Shown: positions 1 to 8,343, numbered from the stretch's first letter. The stretch is 24,905 bases of DNA from G963676205 sp964342525 (GCA_964342525.1 CAYFGQ010000051.1:1-24905); one strand, 5' to 3'. Translations and numbers: made by a program. Notes: generated from the letters alone by a model not told the origin.

Positions 1-43
1 TCACTTTATTATATGAGGTATAATAGGTCGATTATATAAAATA

Positions 44-61
44 ATAAGTAAAAATACTTAT
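44..61 (-). terminator. Weak terminator-like hairpin after the TrpD2-like gene
   Basis: ATAAGTA and TACTTAT form a 7-bp stem with an AAAA loop just past the stop codon of the minus-strand gene that ends at 68. Read on the minus strand, the stem is followed by a T-rich run. The stem is short and AT-only, so termination is plausible but weak. The remaining bases from 1 to 43 hold no gene I can see. Confidence 0.4.
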
Positions 62-67
62 CCTTTT

Positions 68-982
68 TTATAGGGCTTTATATGCTTCTTCTATAGAATC
101 TACTCTTTTAGCTGTATAAAGTAAAATCGCAACATTTAATTTTGCTAGCTTTATGATCTCTTCACTTGGATTATTGATAATCTCTATAGATTTTTCTAAA
201 GATATTTTTTCATATTCATCAGTATAGTTAATATCTAAACTTTCAAGTTTTATAACTTTTTCAATAATCTCCCCATCCTCTTTTTGCCAATATTTAAAGT
301 CTTTAAATACTTCAGGATTACCCTCACTACCTTTTATAACTGAGAAGTTTTCATAGTTTGATCCGAATAGTTTTGTGTATTTTTCCACATATGGTTTATG
401 AAAGGCTGAAGTGATTGCATATTTTGAGTTTGCAGGGTTTAATAGTTTTTCAACTGTATTAAAAACTGTTCTCATATATAATTTATGCCTAAGTTCTGTA
501 AGTGCTGATAACTCTTTAAAATAGTTTGCTCTATCAAAGAAGTGGATATTCTCTTCTAATTTTACATTTGTAACTATATCTTTTAAAGTAATACCTTTTT
601 TTGCTGGTTGAAGAAGATCTCCACTGATTACTAGATCAAAAGGTTTTATCTCTTTATTTGCATTAAAAAACTCTTTTAGAATTTTCCCGTATAGAGGGAA
701 TAAAAATGGTTGATCTGTTTTTCCATCATATGAGTAACCTAGTTCGATAGATTCTGGTATATCTTCTCTTTGGATATATTTTTCAAAAGATTCTAGTGTA
801 CCTTTTAGTTCATCTTCACTTTCTAGTTTTACACGTAGAAGCATCAAAAAAGCTGCAGCTTGCTCACTTTCACACTTTTGCTCTAAAATACCTTGTATTG
901 CTTCAATTATTTCTTCTTTAGTAAGGTCTCTATTGGATTTTGGACCAGTTCCTATTGCTTTTATATATTTAAAAAAGTTCAT
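68..982 (-). CDS. TrpD2/YbiB-like glycosyltransferase family 3 protein
   Basis: This 304-residue protein resembles the anthranilate phosphoribosyltransferase fold. It has an N-terminal helical domain (about residues 10-70, with the typical run EEIIEAIQGILEQ then QAAAFLMLLRVK) and a larger C-terminal alpha/beta domain. It lacks the GTGGD phosphoribosyl-pyrophosphate motif of true TrpD. In its place is YDGKTDQPFLFP (about residues 84-95), as in the YbiB/TrpD2 branch, which in E. coli binds nucleic acid and is tied to DNA damage. It is therefore unlikely to be the tryptophan enzyme, and no trp genes lie nearby. The ribosome binding site is weak (GGAA about 9 bases upstream). The family call is from remembered similarity; the function is inferred. 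Confidence 0.7.
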   Translation of the reverse strand: MNFFKYIKAIGTGPKSNRDLTKEEIIEAIQGILEQKCESEQAAAFLMLLRVKLESEDELKGTLESFEKYIQREDIPESIELGYSYDGKTDQPFLFPLYGKILKEFFNANKEIKPFDLVISGDLLQPAKKGITLKDIVTNVKLEENIHFFDRANYFKELSALTELRHKLYMRTVFNTVEKLLNPANSKYAITSAFHKPYVEKYTKLFGSNYENFSVIKGSEGNPEVFKDFKYWQKEDGEIIEKVIKLESLDINYTDEYEKISLEKSIEIINNPSEEIIKLAKLNVAILLYTAKRVDSIEEAYKAL

Positions 983-1091
983 AAATTAATTCCATTATTG
1001 ATTTTGAGTTTTTATATTAACATATATTTATAAATTTAGGGGTAGTTTTTTTGTATAAAAAATATTTGTAGTTTATTTTAAGGGGAGGCTG

Positions 1092-1116
1092 GTTTGAAGG
1101 TTATTTACCTTCAAAC
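1092..1116 (-). terminator. Hairpin at the chemoreceptor 3' end
   Basis: GTTTGAAGGT (1092-1101) pairs perfectly with ACCTTCAAAC (1107-1116), leaving a 5-base loop that contains part of the stop codon of the minus-strand chemoreceptor ending at 1101. There is no clean T-tract afterwards, so it may act as an mRNA 3'-end stabiliser as much as a terminator. Confidence 0.5.
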
Positions 1117-2978
1117 TCTTTTTCATCTGCTTGTTGTACAACTTGATCAGCGATACCATTTACTTCTGTTGCAACTTTATTTGCCTCAGCTGCTGCTGAT
1201 GCATTTTCTTGTGTTACTCTATCAAGTCTATTTACTGTATCATTGATTTGCTCCATTGCACTTGATTGCTCTTTTGATGATGTTGATACACCATTGATAA
1301 GATCAAGGGTACTATGGATATTTTCATTTAGTTTTTCATATCCTTTGATCATCTCATTTGAGATAGCTTTACCATCATTTGCTTTAGCTGTTGCATTTTC
1401 AACAAGATCTTTGATCTCTTTTGCAGCTTCTGCTGATCTTGCAGCTAGGTTTCTTACCTCTTGAGCAACAACTGCAAAACCTTTACCCGCTTCACCTGCT
1501 GTTGCAGCTTCTACTGCAGCATTTAAAGAAAGGATATTTGTTTGGAAAGCGATTTGATCAATTACTGTAATAGAATCAGCAATAGCTTGTGTTTGTTCAT
1601 TTATCTCATCCATTGATGAAGCTGTTTTAGATGCTAAGTCTTGACCTGTTGTAACTGAACTTGATACCTCATTTGCATAAGAGGTCATTTTTACAATATT
1701 TTGAGAACTACTTTGCATATTTGCAGTGATCTCTTCAATAGCTGCTGCAGTTTCTTCTAGGGATGCGGCTTGGTTATTTGCTGCACTTGTTAGGCTATCA
1801 ACATTTTTAGATAGATTTTGTGCACTTGATGATAATAAAAGACCTGTTTTTTTATTATCCATTAACATACTTGTAATAGCTGAACCAAGACTATTTACGT
1901 CCTCACATAAAGCTTTTAAATCACCTTCAAGATTTGTAATATTAACTTTTGATCTATAATCATAGTTTGAATATTGGGAAAGCACTTTCATAGCATTTTT
2001 GATATTGTCCTCAACTGCTACTAGCATACCATTGATTACATCTTTTAGTTCATTTAGTGATGGGTTTGTTGTATTACCTTCTATTCTTGCATTTAAGTGA
2101 CCTTTTTTAGCTTCACTTGCACACTTAATTGCATTGTTTACTAATAATCTATCATCTTCTATACCATCTTTAATTGAAGTGATACTATTATTTACAGCTT
2201 TTGCCATTTGCCCAAATTCATCATTTGTTTTAAGCTCAATAAGTTTAGCATCATTTGCTTCTTTATTCATATATTTAAAGAAAGCAAATAGTCCTGATTG
2301 GAATTGTTGTAATGGTTTTTTAATAGAGTTAATTACAGCTGCAATAATAAATGCTGATAAAATAAATGCAACAACAATTAAGGCATATAATGTACTTAAT
2401 GTATTATCTATTTTAGTTAAAGCAGATTCATAACTTGCTTGAGTTGCTTTATCTGCGTCTCTATATATAGTATCAAGTTGAAAATTTAGTGTTAAGAAAA
2501 TCTCATCTGTTACTGATAACATAGGTGTTGCCATACCTGCATCTACGCTAAGCATATCAATTGCATCAAAAACAGCTGCCATATATTCTTTGAAGTTTTT
2601 CTCAACCTCTTTCATTAGTTTTTTATCTTTTTCAGACATCTTTGGAGCTAATTTCAAAAAGTGCTTCATATCTTTTTCAGCAGTTTTTTTAATTTGTGCT
2701 AAGATACCAAGTTGTTCATCTATTTGTGATTGCTCATAACCACCATTTGCATAAGAAAATACTTTGTACAATACAGAGTTGTATAAATCAACATCAATCA
2801 GTAGTGAAGAACTCGCTTTATAGATTTCAAATTTATCTTGAACAATTTCATTTAGGGTATCTTTATCAGATTTTAAGGCATTGTTTGAGAAAAAAGCTAA
2901 AACGATTAAAAATATTACAGTTACCGCAGGGGCAATTATAAGTTTTTTCCCGATCATCATATTGTTTAAAAATTGCAT
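1101..2978 (-). CDS. Methyl-accepting chemotaxis protein with helical periplasmic sensor
   Basis: This 625-residue inner-membrane chemoreceptor passes a periplasmic signal to CheA/CheW. Membrane spans lie at about 12-31 and 196-217, and the all-helical stretch between them (about 35-195) looks like a four-helix-bundle type sensor. A HAMP-like linker and a second helical region (about 218-380) follow, then the long coiled-coil signalling domain. The hairpin tip (about 472-528) contains the signature GEAGKGFAVVAQEVRNLAAR. Methylation helices flank it (for example ASLEETAAAIEEI around 405-417). The ligand cannot be read from the sequence. The start has AGGAT about 8 bases upstream. A small periplasmic Cache protein is encoded just upstream on the same strand, beyond a hairpin. 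The tip is identical over 59 residues to that of the second chemoreceptor in this window. Confidence 0.95.
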   Translation of the reverse strand: MQFLNNMMIGKKLIIAPAVTVIFLIVLAFFSNNALKSDKDTLNEIVQDKFEIYKASSSLLIDVDLYNSVLYKVFSYANGGYEQSQIDEQLGILAQIKKTAEKDMKHFLKLAPKMSEKDKKLMKEVEKNFKEYMAAVFDAIDMLSVDAGMATPMLSVTDEIFLTLNFQLDTIYRDADKATQASYESALTKIDNTLSTLYALIVVAFILSAFIIAAVINSIKKPLQQFQSGLFAFFKYMNKEANDAKLIELKTNDEFGQMAKAVNNSITSIKDGIEDDRLLVNNAIKCASEAKKGHLNARIEGNTTNPSLNELKDVINGMLVAVEDNIKNAMKVLSQYSNYDYRSKVNITNLEGDLKALCEDVNSLGSAITSMLMDNKKTGLLLSSSAQNLSKNVDSLTSAANNQAASLEETAAAIEEITANMQSSSQNIVKMTSYANEVSSSVTTGQDLASKTASSMDEINEQTQAIADSITVIDQIAFQTNILSLNAAVEAATAGEAGKGFAVVAQEVRNLAARSAEAAKEIKDLVENATAKANDGKAISNEMIKGYEKLNENIHSTLDLINGVSTSSKEQSSAMEQINDTVNRLDRVTQENASAAAEANKVATEVNGIADQVVQQADEKEFEGK

Positions 2979-3051
2979 ATTTTATCCTATCTTTGGAGTT
3001 TAGACAAATTAAATATACTCCAAGTGTATACTTAATTTAGCTAAAGCTATT

Positions 3052-3086
3052 TATAGTTAAATCCCTTTTTGAGGGATTAACTATAA
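3052..3086 (-). terminator. Terminator-like hairpin after the Cache protein gene
   Basis: TTATAGTTAAATCCC (3051-3065) pairs with GGGATTAACTATAA (3073-3086) with one bulged base. The loop is T-rich. It lies just after the stop of the minus-strand Cache gene and before the chemoreceptor gene, so the two are probably not one simple operon. Confidence 0.65.
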
Positions 3087-3093
3087 AAACCGA

Positions 3094-3537
3094 TTACTTG
3101 TAGTATCCAGCACCAATTAATTGATCTTGACCAATACCTATCACGAATGAAGATTTTGGAGCTTGTTTACCTGTTACAGGGTGAGCCCATACATAATCAA
3201 CCCAACCAGAACCATCAGCTTTTACTTTATCAATAAAGTTTTTAAATAGTTGATTACCAGCTTTATCTTTATATCTATATAAGTTTTTACCAGCGATTGG
3301 TTTTTTAGGATGTCCTGTGATTATTCCATTGAAATCATTTGACCAGATGTAAAGTTCACCCTTATCAAACATTCCACCTTTTTTACCAATCTCCTCAACA
3401 CATTTAGTAACACCTACTTTTTCACAGTAAGCTTTACCTTCCATAACATGTGCTTTTACTTGATCCGCTGTTAATGCAAATGCGTACGTAGTCCCCGCAA
3501 TTAATGTAGCAAGAGCTACTTTAACTAATTTACCCAT
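3094..3537 (-). CDS. Small periplasmic single-Cache (sCache_2-like) protein
   Basis: With the start at 3537 (MGKLVKVALA...) this is 147 residues. That start follows AAGGAGATAAA with ideal spacing and begins a clean signal peptide ending near AFA (about residue 20). A longer reading from 3564 lacks these features. The mature part (about 21-147) is a single Cache_2-type sensor fold, with the typical run ELYIWSNDFNGIITGHP followed by GKNLYRYKDKAGN and, later, GSGWVDYVWAHPVTGK. Such domains usually sit in chemoreceptors or kinases and bind small organic ligands. Here the domain stands alone, without membrane spans or an output domain, so it would be soluble in the periplasm. The neighbouring chemoreceptor (1101-2978) is a possible partner, but that is inference. 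Confidence 0.8.
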   Translation of the reverse strand: MGKLVKVALATLIAGTTYAFALTADQVKAHVMEGKAYCEKVGVTKCVEEIGKKGGMFDKGELYIWSNDFNGIITGHPKKPIAGKNLYRYKDKAGNQLFKNFIDKVKADGSGWVDYVWAHPVTGKQAPKSSFVIGIGQDQLIGAGYYK

Positions 3538-3783
3538 TTTATCTCCTTTATAAATGTTACGCAATAGTGTCTCATATTAATAATAAAACTAATCTTAATA
3601 ATTTACTATGATATAACATTTTCGTTATTCCTATACACCATAGGTAACTATATCTACTATTTCTTTAATTATATAGTAACTTTTTTGTAAGAACAATTTA
3701 AAAAAAATGGCTAATAATAATTTTTTTATTTCTTTAAGTTAAAGGGCAATTTTAGATAAAAGATATAATTAGCACAAATTAGT

Positions 3784-3789
3784 TATAAT
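3784..3789 (+). promoter_or_regulatory. -10 element for the PLP-enzyme operon
   Basis: A perfect TATAAT lies 22 bases before the start at 3812, preceded by T/A-rich DNA as is usual in Campylobacterota promoters. No clear -35 box is seen. The rest of the divergent gap (3538-3783) is very AT-rich and presumably holds the opposite promoter for the Cache gene; I see no gene in it. Confidence 0.5.
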
Positions 3790-3811
3790 CCGCGTAAAAT
3801 AAAAGGAATTT

Positions 3812-4993
3812 ATGTTCCTAAAAAACTTATGGATAAATATAATGAATAGAGCAATTGAAACAAATTTAGCCCACTTAAATGAGTTTAGTGAGCAAAAGGA
3901 TATATATGGAGCATCTCACTTCCCTATATATAATACAGCAACCTTTGATCTTAAAAAACAAGATGGGGATAAAATATATGACTATACAAGAAGTGATAAT
4001 CCTACCCGTGAGGTTTTAGAAAACCTTTTTACTAAGATGGAAAATGCTGCTGGATGTGTATGTACCCACACTGGTATTGCAGCTGTTGCGCTTTTATTTG
4101 AAACAGTTTTAAAAGCAAACTCAAAAATTGTGGTTGAGAAAGATTGTTATGGTGGAACAAATAGACTTTTAAAGGTTTGGGAAGATAAATATAATGTGGA
4201 AGTATTTTACTGTGATTTTTATGAGTTTGATGATTTAGAGAAGATACTAAAAAACAATGATATTGATATGGTTCTTTGTGAATCACCAACAAATCCAGGT
4301 CTTAAGATATTGGATCTTTCTGCATTAGCTGCTTTATCTCATAAATATGATAGTGTATTTGCTGTGGATAACTCTTTGGCGACTTTTATTTCCCAAAAGC
4401 CACTTGATCTTGGGGCAGATTATTCACTATTTTCTACGACAAAATATGTATCAGGACATGGGGCAGTTGTGGCAGGTGCTATTGTGGCTAAAACAGATGA
4501 AAATGCAGATAAACTACATTATTATGCAAATGCAAATGGTAGAAGTCAAAATCCATTTGATGTATTTTTAATCTCTTTAGGTCTTCCAACACTAAAGATA
4601 AGAATGGCAGAACACCAAAAATCTGCTTTAGAGATTTGTGAATTTTTAGAGAAACAATCTTATATCAAAAAAGTAAATTTTCCAGCTTTAAAATCCCATC
4701 CTGATTTTGAACTGGCGAAGGCACAGATGAAATATATTCCAGCACTTTTTACTGTAGATTTTGAATCTGAAGAGTTAGCTGAGAAGTTTATTGAAAATAC
4801 TAAAATTTTTGGGGAGAAGTGTTCTTTTGGTGCACCAGATTCTAGAGTAGAAATTCCTGCTAAAATCTCCCATGCTTCTTTTACAAAAGAAGAGCTTTTA
4901 GAGATCAATATTACTGATTCTACAGTAAGATTCTCTATAGGTTTAGAGAGTGTAGAGGATCTTATAGAAGATATAAAGCAGGCTGTAAAATAA
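3812..4993 (+). CDS. Cys/Met-metabolism PLP enzyme (cystathionine beta-lyase or gamma-synthase/lyase type)
   Basis: This 393-residue enzyme belongs to the pyridoxal-phosphate transsulfuration family. Visible features are the phosphate-binding YTR (58-60) with the following DNPTR, the substrate/cofactor run ESPTNPGLKI (157-166), the ring-nitrogen aspartate D186 in VDNSLAT, and the Schiff-base lysine K211 in FSTTKYVSGHGAVVAGA. The C-terminal end shows the expected TDSTVRFSIGLESVEDL. Family members cannot be separated reliably by eye. Because the overlapping downstream gene looks like a fungal-type cystathionine gamma-synthase, a cystathionine beta-lyase role completing homocysteine synthesis is attractive. 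The start at 3812 has AAAGGAA five bases upstream; an in-frame ATG at 3842 (MNRAIETNL) matches the usual family N-terminus but has no binding site. Confidence 0.85.
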   Translation: MFLKNLWINIMNRAIETNLAHLNEFSEQKDIYGASHFPIYNTATFDLKKQDGDKIYDYTRSDNPTREVLENLFTKMENAAGCVCTHTGIAAVALLFETVLKANSKIVVEKDCYGGTNRLLKVWEDKYNVEVFYCDFYEFDDLEKILKNNDIDMVLCESPTNPGLKILDLSALAALSHKYDSVFAVDNSLATFISQKPLDLGADYSLFSTTKYVSGHGAVVAGAIVAKTDENADKLHYYANANGRSQNPFDVFLISLGLPTLKIRMAEHQKSALEICEFLEKQSYIKKVNFPALKSHPDFELAKAQMKYIPALFTVDFESEELAEKFIENTKIFGEKCSFGAPDSRVEIPAKISHASFTKEELLEINITDSTVRFSIGLESVEDLIEDIKQAVK

Positions 4994-6444
4994 TGTCCAA
5001 ATTTTCCCATATCCCTTTAGGTCAAACTCTTCCTATAGACAATATTCATGCAGTGTCGGTTTCTATGCCAACTTTGCAAGATGTGATTGGATATGAGGAG
5101 TGCGATGAGGAGGTTTGTGATAAGATTAAAAGTGCATATCCTAGATTTGTACTTCATCCATATTTAAAACTATTGGCTGATTTTATAAGGGAAAAATATC
5201 AGGTTGATCCTTTATATGAGATAGTACTTTTAAGTTCTAAAAAAGCAGTAGAGGTTGTATCTAGTAAATATTATATCCATAACCCTATAGATATAGATGA
5301 GCCTTTTGGGGTAATCTTGGTTCTTCGTGGAAGACAGCTTAAAAATGTACTTTCTTTTATTCAACATGTGGGGGCAAATTTATCATCAAGGTTTGCAGAA
5401 GATTATCTATTTGAAAATGGTATGATAGATAAAAAACATAAAGAGGATATTGATTTAGTTGATCCAGATAATAAAGTGATCAATACTTTAGCGGATGCTT
5501 ACGGAGTAGACTCAAATGGTATAAAACTTACTCCTTCTGGAATGAATGCAATGTATGCAGCCTTAAAAGGTGTAAAAGCCCTTGGTACTAAAAATGGAAG
5601 AAATATATTAGTTCAATTTGGTTGGCTTTATCTTGATACTATGAATATAGTAGAACACTACTTTAATAGATCAAAACTTATCTATGATGTGGAAGCAATA
5701 AATCAGCTTGAAGAGTATTTAAAAGAGAATGGATTACAAGTATCTGCTATTGTTACTGAGTATCCTACCAATCCGTTATTAAAGAAACCAAATCTAAAAA
5801 GATTAAGGCAATTGTGTAATAAATACAATATCCCTTTGATCTTAGATTCTACTTTTGCAACGGCATATAATGATGATATAAAAGATATAGCAGATATATA
5901 TGTGGAGTCTTTGACAAAATTTGCCTGTGGTAGTGCAGATGTCTTAATGGGTGCTATTATATTAAATGATAAAAGTAAATACACCTTTATTAAAAATGAG
6001 TATTTAAAACATTGTGATAGTGTTTATTTAAAAGATAGTGCTAGATTGGCTTTGGAGATTAAGGATTATAAATCTAGGGTAGATCAATGTATGAAAAATA
6101 CTAAAGAGTTAGTTGAGTTTTTTAATAGTTCACCAGCTATTGAAAAAGTATTTTATGCCACTTATGATGATAGTTCTTTTTGTCCTGTTATCTCAATCAA
6201 ATTTAAAAAAGATTTTCAAAAAAATTATGATAGTTTAAATTTTGCAAAGGGACCTAGTCTTGGTACAGAGTTTACTTTACTTATGCCGTATACTTATTTA
6301 GCCCATTATGATTATATTGGTAATAAAAAAGGTGAAGAGTTCTTAGACTCAGTTGGATTGCCAGTGGATCTTCTTAGAATAAGTGTAGGAATTGAAGATA
6401 TAAAAGATATTATTGCTGAATTTAAAAGGGTGCTAAATCAATAA
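4993..6444 (+). CDS. Fungal-type (STR2-like) cystathionine gamma-synthase
   Basis: This 483-residue PLP enzyme starts inside the stop codon of the previous gene (TAATG), which indicates translational coupling. It has the hallmarks of fungal cystathionine gamma-synthase: an extended N-terminal part with HAVSVSMPTLQDVIGYEE (about 19-36) and AYPRFVLHP (about 48-56), then TPSGMNAM (about 180-187), LVQFGWLYLDT (about 206-216), TEYPTNPLLKKPNLKRLR (about 256-273), and the Schiff-base lysine K309 in VESLTKFACGSADVLMGA. Fungal STR2 condenses an activated homoserine with cysteine to give cystathionine in the cytoplasm. The exact acyl-homoserine substrate cannot be told. Together with the preceding enzyme it would form a two-gene cysteine-to-homocysteine module. 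The identification rests on remembered motif similarity and is fairly firm at subfamily level. Confidence 0.75.
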   Translation: MSKFSHIPLGQTLPIDNIHAVSVSMPTLQDVIGYEECDEEVCDKIKSAYPRFVLHPYLKLLADFIREKYQVDPLYEIVLLSSKKAVEVVSSKYYIHNPIDIDEPFGVILVLRGRQLKNVLSFIQHVGANLSSRFAEDYLFENGMIDKKHKEDIDLVDPDNKVINTLADAYGVDSNGIKLTPSGMNAMYAALKGVKALGTKNGRNILVQFGWLYLDTMNIVEHYFNRSKLIYDVEAINQLEEYLKENGLQVSAIVTEYPTNPLLKKPNLKRLRQLCNKYNIPLILDSTFATAYNDDIKDIADIYVESLTKFACGSADVLMGAIILNDKSKYTFIKNEYLKHCDSVYLKDSARLALEIKDYKSRVDQCMKNTKELVEFFNSSPAIEKVFYATYDDSSFCPVISIKFKKDFQKNYDSLNFAKGPSLGTEFTLLMPYTYLAHYDYIGNKKGEEFLDSVGLPVDLLRISVGIEDIKDIIAEFKRVLNQ

Positions 6445-6466
6445 GGAGGAGATTTTATTCCTCCTT
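6443..6466. terminator. Shared hairpin between convergent genes
   Basis: AAGGAGGA (6443-6450) and TCCTCCTT (6459-6466) form a perfect 8-bp stem with an 8-base loop. It lies where the PLP operon and the minus-strand small gene (stop at 6455) converge. No strong T-tract follows on either strand. Confidence 0.5.
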
Positions 6467-6838
6467 CTCATCTTTTACTAATAATCCTAGATTTGTTCTT
6501 ACCATTTTTTTATATCTTTTCATATATTTCTTTTGCATTGTTGGGATTATCTCCATTCTACAAGCATGAACAATTGGAGCAAATTCTGGTTTAGAAAAGA
6601 TTGTAGCTCTATTTCTTGCTAAAGATATTAGTTGATTTACTTCATCTTCAAGTTTTATATCCTCTCTATCCGCAATTGCATCATATACAAAAAAGAATAT
6701 TTTTCTATCTTCATGACTCATATTGCATGAGTCATCAAGCATTTTTAGTGCAAGTTTTGTTGAATAATCTATTTCTATATCTGAAAATTCATATGTTTTT
6801 GCCCAATCATAGGCTTTTTGAAATATATTTTCTTCCAT
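6455..6838 (-). CDS. Hypothetical 127-residue cytoplasmic protein
   Basis: I do not recognise this protein. It has no signal peptide and no membrane span. It is predicted to be mostly helical, acidic in the first half and basic near residues 100-115 (KKYMKRYKKMVR), ending in an acidic KDEKEE tail. A binding site AAGGA lies about 8 bases before the ATG, and the reading frame is uninterrupted, so it looks like a real gene. It follows the cytochrome c gene on the same strand, with a hairpin in the gap, so it may be reached by read-through. No function is proposed. Confidence 0.7.
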   Translation of the reverse strand: MEENIFQKAYDWAKTYEFSDIEIDYSTKLALKMLDDSCNMSHEDRKIFFFVYDAIADREDIKLEDEVNQLISLARNRATIFSKPEFAPIVHACRMEIIPTMQKKYMKRYKKMVRTNLGLLVKDEKEE

Positions 6839-6912
6839 AATAAATCCTTTATGAATTTAAAGATGCAAGATTTGTACCAGTATTGATTTTTTGAAGAGAG
6901 TAGGGAGGTGTT

Positions 6913-6935
6913 AGGGATAAGATTAACTTATCCCT
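6913..6935 (-). terminator. Hairpin after the cytochrome c gene
   Basis: AGGGATAAG (6913-6921) pairs perfectly with CTTATCCCT (6927-6935) around a 5-base loop, directly after the cytochrome stop codon at 6943. It is placed as a terminator or 3'-end stabiliser but lacks a long T-tract. Confidence 0.5.
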
Positions 6936-6942
6936 TTAAAAA

Positions 6943-7215
6943 TTATTTTGCAATCTTATCTGCAATTGCTTGCATTGTTGCTTCACTCATACCTTTAACT
7001 TGGTTTACCATAAGAACTTTTTTAGATCCACCATATGTACCATCTTGGTAACCTTTTAAAGCAGCTACAAAGTCAGCTTTTGACATAGCATTGATTGCTT
7101 TATTACCCATAGTTGTTTTAGAACCATCTGCACCATGACATCCAATACATTTACCATATGGATTTGCAAAAGCAACACATGCTAGAACTGAAGTAAGAAG
7201 TACGATTTTTTTCAT
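6943..7215 (-). CDS. Periplasmic class I cytochrome c (c553-like)
   Basis: This 90-residue precursor has a signal peptide (about 1-18, KKIVLLTSVLACVAFA) and one haem-attachment motif CIGCH (C23, C26, H27). A methionine in the segment VLMVNQVKGMSE (M69 or M76) would be the sixth haem ligand. The size and the C-terminal helix (MSEATMQAIADKIAK) match the c553 class, which carries single electrons between the bc1 complex and terminal oxidases or periplasmic reductases. It seems to be transcribed alone, and its neighbours give no specific electron partner. Confidence 0.9.
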   Translation of the reverse strand: MKKIVLLTSVLACVAFANPYGKCIGCHGADGSKTTMGNKAINAMSKADFVAALKGYQDGTYGGSKKVLMVNQVKGMSEATMQAIADKIAK

Positions 7216-7303
7216 TTTGTTTTCCCTTTTTTTGACATGAAAATATTTTAATATATTTTTACTAATTTTTTTATTTAAGTAAACCTAAATTTTTATTATT
7301 TTC

Positions 7304-8263
7304 TTAAAAATTGTATTTCATACCCATTGTATATGTTTCAGATTCGTGGGATGCACCTGCTGTACCATTACTTGATGTGGAAGAATATGGTGTACCCATA
7401 TAGTTTGTTTTTGTGTAACCTTTTGCAATATCAAAATCTACTTTTACATATGAAATAAATGTTGAAAGTCTATCTGTAAACTCATATGCCGCGTTTAGAG
7501 AATACTCTAACATTGTTGCATCATCACAATAGTCTTCAAAATAAAGACCATTATAGTTATATGTACCAGCTGAACCTGTAACCGTTCCTGTTCTTAGATG
7601 GTGAGTATCTTCTCCATCTATTGATACTCCAGATGCATATTTAAAATTAATATCAAATTTAAAGTTTGGAATATTTGTATTTACAAGACCAGCTCCAATA
7701 TATGGGGTTTCTATATATTGGTTGTAAGATATTGATTTTTCATTATCATTAAAGTAAGTTCTTTGAAAGTTATTTGATGAATATTCAGCAAATCCACCCC
7801 ATGCTACCCATTTAAAAGTATCTTTTTTATATCCAATCATTCCATATACTATACCCACAGGAGTTGGTACAACACCTAATTGAAGATTTACATCTATTTT
7901 ACTCACTTCTTTAACTACAGTTTTCTCATGATGTGACCAGTGAGTATATCCTCCTGGGGCAGTAGCATTACCACTTATCCAGTCATAATCATCCATTGTA
8001 CTATTTGGATTTTCTATATTTTTTTTATATTCTGCATTTAATATCAATCTTTCATTGATAGAGGCAGAACCAGTGATTCCTAATAACTTAACATCTTCAA
8101 GTCTCCAATATAGATGGCTAAGTTTTGATCCATCTGTATTATAAACTATTTCATCAGATGTTGCATTTATATTTGAAACATGTATTTTTACTGATTTATT
8201 GGCTGCTAAAGCAGGAACACTAAGGGAAACTAATAATGATGATAATATAATTGATTTTCGCAT
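7304..8263 (-). CDS. Omptin-family outer-membrane protease
   Basis: This 319-residue precursor has a signal peptide (about 1-20, ending PALA) and alternating beta-strand sequence to the terminal aromatic YNF, as expected of a ten-strand outer-membrane barrel. Omptin landmarks are present. MDDYDW (90-95) aligns with the OmpT region holding Asp83 and Asp85, giving D92 and D94. SGVSIDGEDTHHLR (211-224) aligns with the Asp210-His212 region, giving D219 and H221. Further matches are the SKLSHLYW start of the first strands and YNQYIETPYIGAGL. Omptins cleave peptides between basic residues and need lipopolysaccharide for activity. All four catalytic positions are kept, so it is probably active. The ATG lacks a clear binding site, but the signal peptide starts there. 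Target and role are unknown. Confidence 0.8.
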   Translation of the reverse strand: MRKSIILSSLLVSLSVPALAANKSVKIHVSNINATSDEIVYNTDGSKLSHLYWRLEDVKLLGITGSASINERLILNAEYKKNIENPNSTMDDYDWISGNATAPGGYTHWSHHEKTVVKEVSKIDVNLQLGVVPTPVGIVYGMIGYKKDTFKWVAWGGFAEYSSNNFQRTYFNDNEKSISYNQYIETPYIGAGLVNTNIPNFKFDINFKYASGVSIDGEDTHHLRTGTVTGSAGTYNYNGLYFEDYCDDATMLEYSLNAAYEFTDRLSTFISYVKVDFDIAKGYTKTNYMGTPYSSTSSNGTAGASHESETYTMGMKYNF

Positions 8264-8337
8264 GTAAAATTGTATCAGATTTATACTTATCTTAATAAAA
8301 AAATTTTAGAGAATTAGTAATACGTAAAAAATTATTG

Positions 8338-8343
8338 TATAAT
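8338..8343 (+). promoter_or_regulatory. Possible -10 element for the receiver-PAS gene
   Basis: TATAAT stands about 100 bases before the start at 8440. A second -10-like TATAGT (8422-8427) lies much closer. The gap 8264-8439 separates two divergent genes and holds no coding sequence I would accept. Confidence 0.35.

Noticed and set aside
68..982. Anthranilate phosphoribosyltransferase (trpD).
   Set aside because: The PRPP-binding GTGGD motif is absent and no trp genes are nearby.
1243..2941. Plus-strand open frames across the first chemoreceptor, and similar frames opposite other genes (for example 11326-11610, 18668-19027, 24181-24426).
   Set aside because: They are antisense shadows of strongly supported genes, with no family resemblance.
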